Shown piece by piece: positions 32,034-34,050 of a DNA stretch of 34,050 bases (its first letter is position 1; the number at the start of each line of letters is the position of its first letter). Origin of the DNA: Dongia_A sp044226685 (lineage in GTDB: Bacteria > Pseudomonadota > Alphaproteobacteria > Dongiales > Dongiaceae); NCBI GenBank assembly GCA_044226685.1, contig JBGAGP010000034.1, forward strand, positions 1 through 34,050. The letters run 5' to 3'. Under the pieces are notes generated by a model that saw only the letters and a program-made list of their open reading frames with translations, did no database searches and was not told the DNA's origin. A program made the position numbers and the translations under genes.

Positions 32034-32879
32034 TCACGCCTTCAGGTGATAGCCGAGCGCGAACAACCGGTGGGTCAGCCAGATCAGCACCAGGTTCGCC
32101 CCCAGCATCACCGCGATGCCGGCGCCGAGCGAGCCATCGGCATGGCCGATGAAGCCGTAGCGGAAGCCGTCGATCAAATAGAAGAGCGGGTTGGCATGGG
32201 CCACCTTCTGCCAGAATTCCGGCAGGCGCTGGGCCGAATAGAAGGCGCCGGAGAGGAAGGCCGCCGGCGTCACCACGAAATTGGTGATCGCCGCCATGTG
32301 GTCGAACTTCTCCGCCCAGACCCCGGCGATCACCCCCAGCAGCGACATCATGAGGCTCGCCATCAGCGCGTGGAACAGGATGTAGAGCGGATGCGCCATC
32401 GGCATCGGCACGAAAGGCAGCATGGCGACCCAGGTGGCGAGGCCCACCACCAGCCCGCGGGTGAGGCCGCCGCCGGCGAGGCCCACCGTGCGCTCCAGCG
32501 GCGACAAGGGCGGCATCAGCAGATCGACGATGTTGCCCTGGATCTTGGAAATCAGGATCGAGGACGAGGTGTTGGCGAAGGAATTCTGGGTGATCGCCAT
32601 CATGATCAGCCCGGGCGCCAGGAAGCTCATATAGCCGACGTCGCCGACCCTATCCACCGCATGGCCGAGGGCCAGGACGAAGACCGCCAGGAACAGCAAG
32701 GTGGTCACCATCGGCGCCAGCACGGTCTGCGTCGCCACGCTCATGAAGCGGCGCACCTCCTTGGAATAGAGGGTCCACAGGCCGACCCAGTTCACCGCCT
32801 GGTAGCGGCGCGGGCCCAGGGTGATGGTGGGGGTCATCGCGGGGGTGGCGGCGGTCGCGTCGGGGGACATATCGGACAT
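32034..32879 (-). CDS. ABC-2-type transporter permease, first of a pair
   Basis: 281 residues from ATG 32879; ATG 32870 is an alternative and the open frame further upstream is repeat-derived. It shares the paralogue's layout: cytosolic start (VNWVGLWTLYSKEVRRF), six spans, and the matching end ANPLFYLIDGFRYGFIGHADG. Residues like QGNIVDLLMPPLSPLE in the first cytosolic loop are typical of the family. Coupled to the second permease by a short overlap. The upstream gap to recX contains a family A repeat. Confidence 0.88.
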   Translation of the reverse strand: MSDMSPDATAATPAMTPTITLGPRRYQAVNWVGLWTLYSKEVRRFMSVATQTVLAPMVTTLLFLAVFVLALGHAVDRVGDVGYMSFLAPGLIMMAITQNSFANTSSSILISKIQGNIVDLLMPPLSPLERTVGLAGGGLTRGLVVGLATWVAMLPFVPMPMAHPLYILFHALMASLMMSLLGVIAGVWAEKFDHMAAITNFVVTPAAFLSGAFYSAQRLPEFWQKVAHANPLFYLIDGFRYGFIGHADGSLGAGIAVMLGANLVLIWLTHRLFALGYHLKA

Positions 32880-32936
32880 TGCGCCGGACCATACTGAGGC
32901 CGCGACAGCGAGGCAAGGCGGCAGCCTCTCCCCATC

Positions 32937-33100
32937 GTCATCCCGGGCGCGAGCGCACGGCCGCGCAGCAAACGCGCTCGTCACCTCGGCCTCCGAGCCG
33001 GGGTCCATTCCGCCGTCGCACGGATTCCCGGCCCCGCACGCGCGCCCTGCCCACCGCTCCAGCAGCGGCGCGATGGACCCCGGGTCAAGCCCGGGGTGAC
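32937..33100. repeat. Paired palindromic intergenic repeat, family A, copy 5
   Basis: Starts GTCATCCCGGGCGCG at 32937 and ends CCCGGGTCAAGCCCGGGGTGAC at 33100, 164 bp, the longest copy. The left hairpin is expanded and degraded. It lies in the 354-base space between the divergent permease and recX genes; the rest of that space (33101-33233) should hold the recX promoter, which I cannot place with confidence. Confidence 0.82.
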
Positions 33101-33233
33101 GCGTGTGGATGCTGATGCAGCGCGCGACGCCATCACCCGGTCGTCAACCGCGCGTTCACCATGCCGCGCGCTTGGCAAAAATCGCGGCTTCTGTCACCAT
33201 ACGGTCATATCGCAGCAGACGTTTCGGGGAACG

Positions 33234-33845
33234 TTGGCACAGACGTCGCACATCGCGTTGCAGGAGATCGCGCCGGAGGCGGAAGCGCCGGCCGGGGCGT
33301 CCTCTGCCGGCCGCAAGCGCAAGGCGCCGCGCCGCGTCACCGCCGCCGACCTCAAGGGCCTCGCCCTCGATTATCTCGACCGCTTCGCCGCGTCGCGCCA
33401 GCGCCTGCGCCAGGTGATGCTGCGCAAGATCCGGATGTCGGCGCGGCTCCATGGCGACGACCCGGAGCCGATCATCGCCGCCCTCGACCAGGCCATCCTG
33501 TGGCTCGAGGGCCGTGGCTTCCTTTCCGACAAGGCCTATGCCGAGAGCAGGGCCCGCGCGCTGGTCGATCGCGGCACCTCGCGCGCCCATATCCTCGCCA
33601 AGCTCGCGGCCAAGGGCGTCGGCGGCGAGGATGCCCGCGCGGCGCTGGACAGCGTCGCCCTGGAATACGAGGAGCCCGAGCTGGAAGCAGCCAAGCGCTA
33701 CGCCCGCCGCCGCCGCCTCGGCCCCTATCGCCTGGATGCCGAAGCCCGCGCCGCGGCGCGCGACAAGGACCTCGCCGCCATGGCCCGCGCCGGCTTCGCC
33801 GGCCGCGTGGCCCGCCAAGTCATCGATTCGGAGCTCGGCTCCTAG
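33234..33845 (+). CDS. recX: RecX-family regulatory protein
   Basis: 203 residues from TTG 33234, with GGGGA four bases upstream; the frame extends to 33096 but its first part has no ribosome-binding site and overlaps the repeat, so it is not used. A disordered basic start precedes the three-helix RecX repeats: LDYLDRFAASRQRLRQVMLRKI, then AILWLEGRGFLSDKAYAESRARALVDRGTSRAHILAKLAAKGVG, then EAAKRYARRRRLGPYR. RecX binds and limits RecA filaments. recA is not in the window. The start codon is uncertain. Confidence 0.87.
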   Translation: MAQTSHIALQEIAPEAEAPAGASSAGRKRKAPRRVTAADLKGLALDYLDRFAASRQRLRQVMLRKIRMSARLHGDDPEPIIAALDQAILWLEGRGFLSDKAYAESRARALVDRGTSRAHILAKLAAKGVGGEDARAALDSVALEYEEPELEAAKRYARRRRLGPYRLDAEARAAARDKDLAAMARAGFAGRVARQVIDSELGS

Positions 33846-34018
33846 GCGCTGCGGCGCGCCCCGAACAGCAGCGGCCACTGGGCCTGGTCCGCAACCGCCT
33901 TGGGGTCGCGCAGGATGCTGACCCGCGGCCCGACCAGCAGCACATTGAACCCCGCCGGCACCCGCAGCGGCCGCAGCGCCTCGCCCGACGCTTGCGGGAT
34001 GGTCTCGTTCTCGGTCAT
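33842..34018 (-). CDS. Small protein of 58 residues, unknown
   Basis: ATG 34018 has GGAGAG seven bases upstream; the frame is open to TAG at 33842, overlapping the recX stop by 4 bases in convergent orientation. The sequence starts MTENETIPQASGEALRP, has a hydrophobic core FNVLLVG near residues 24-30 and ends WPLLFGARRSA. I do not recognise it. Its codon choice is GC-rich like its neighbours. It could be real, or a chance frame; the good ribosome-binding site favours real. Confidence 0.55.
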   Translation of the reverse strand: MTENETIPQASGEALRPLRVPAGFNVLLVGPRVSILRDPKAVADQAQWPLLFGARRSA

Positions 34019-34050
34019 CGCGGCGCTCTCCCATCCTTGCCGGGACCGGG

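Noticed and set aside
2019..33100. CRISPR array
   Set aside because: The dispersed repeats are singly placed paired palindromes, not evenly spaced direct repeats with unique spacers, and no cas gene is present.
33156..34034. Minus-strand frame antisense to recX
   Set aside because: Shadow of recX; low-complexity Arg/Gly/Ala translation. The 58-residue frame at 33842-34018 is in another frame and has a ribosome-binding site.

Overview
The window is GC-rich chromosomal DNA from an alphaproteobacterium, most likely of the Rhodospirillales type. The signs are the conserved order ribF-ileS-lspA-DUF3035 lipoprotein-M16-M16, the argD-argF-hslO block, a DUF2336 protein, an HWE-type kinase, and several families of paired-palindrome intergenic repeats. 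No phage, IS element, CRISPR array or rRNA was seen. Most of it is ordinary core genome with a few accessory patches.

Layout. 1-5905: the end of a PotA-like ATPase and two PotB/PotC-like permeases (+), then on the minus strand a DeoR-type regulator, a HAD-IIB phosphatase and a TIM-barrel protein, and a divergently read periplasmic binding protein (+). The two divergent units share an AT-rich control region carrying five phased TGTTG/CAACA half-sites. Together these look like one uptake and catabolic system; a phosphorylated sugar or polyol is my guess for the substrate. 5914-9128: a Crp/Fnr-type regulator, a short orphan HWE histidine kinase, tRNA-Leu(CAA) and a DUF2336 protein. 9301-11310: a class A penicillin-binding protein.

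11446-20587 (minus): two M16 peptidase-like proteins, a DUF3035 lipoprotein, lspA, ileS, ribF, a MaoC-type hydratase and a MarR regulator. The MarR gene is divergent from an arginase-family gene (20764-21720) whose -10 box abuts a perfect palindrome. 21865-26201 (minus): a lipoprotein, hslO, argF and argD. 26369-27950: an AAA+ ATPase gene put out of frame by a partial tandem duplication.

28119-30941: an unrecognised protein and two low-complexity secreted proteins rich in Tyr/Gly or Pro/Tyr/His, separated by a 560-base non-coding stretch. 31213-32879: two ABC-2 permeases in tandem with no ATPase nearby. 33234-34018: recX, and a 58-residue small ORF convergent with it.

The most interesting items are the duplicated and frameshifted AAA+ gene, a 26-bp 'arm-spacer-arm-spacer-arm' palindrome module found three times inside repeats, the phased operator array, the arginase-family protein with Cys in place of a metal-binding His, and 11-bp repeats of the tRNA-Leu 3' end.
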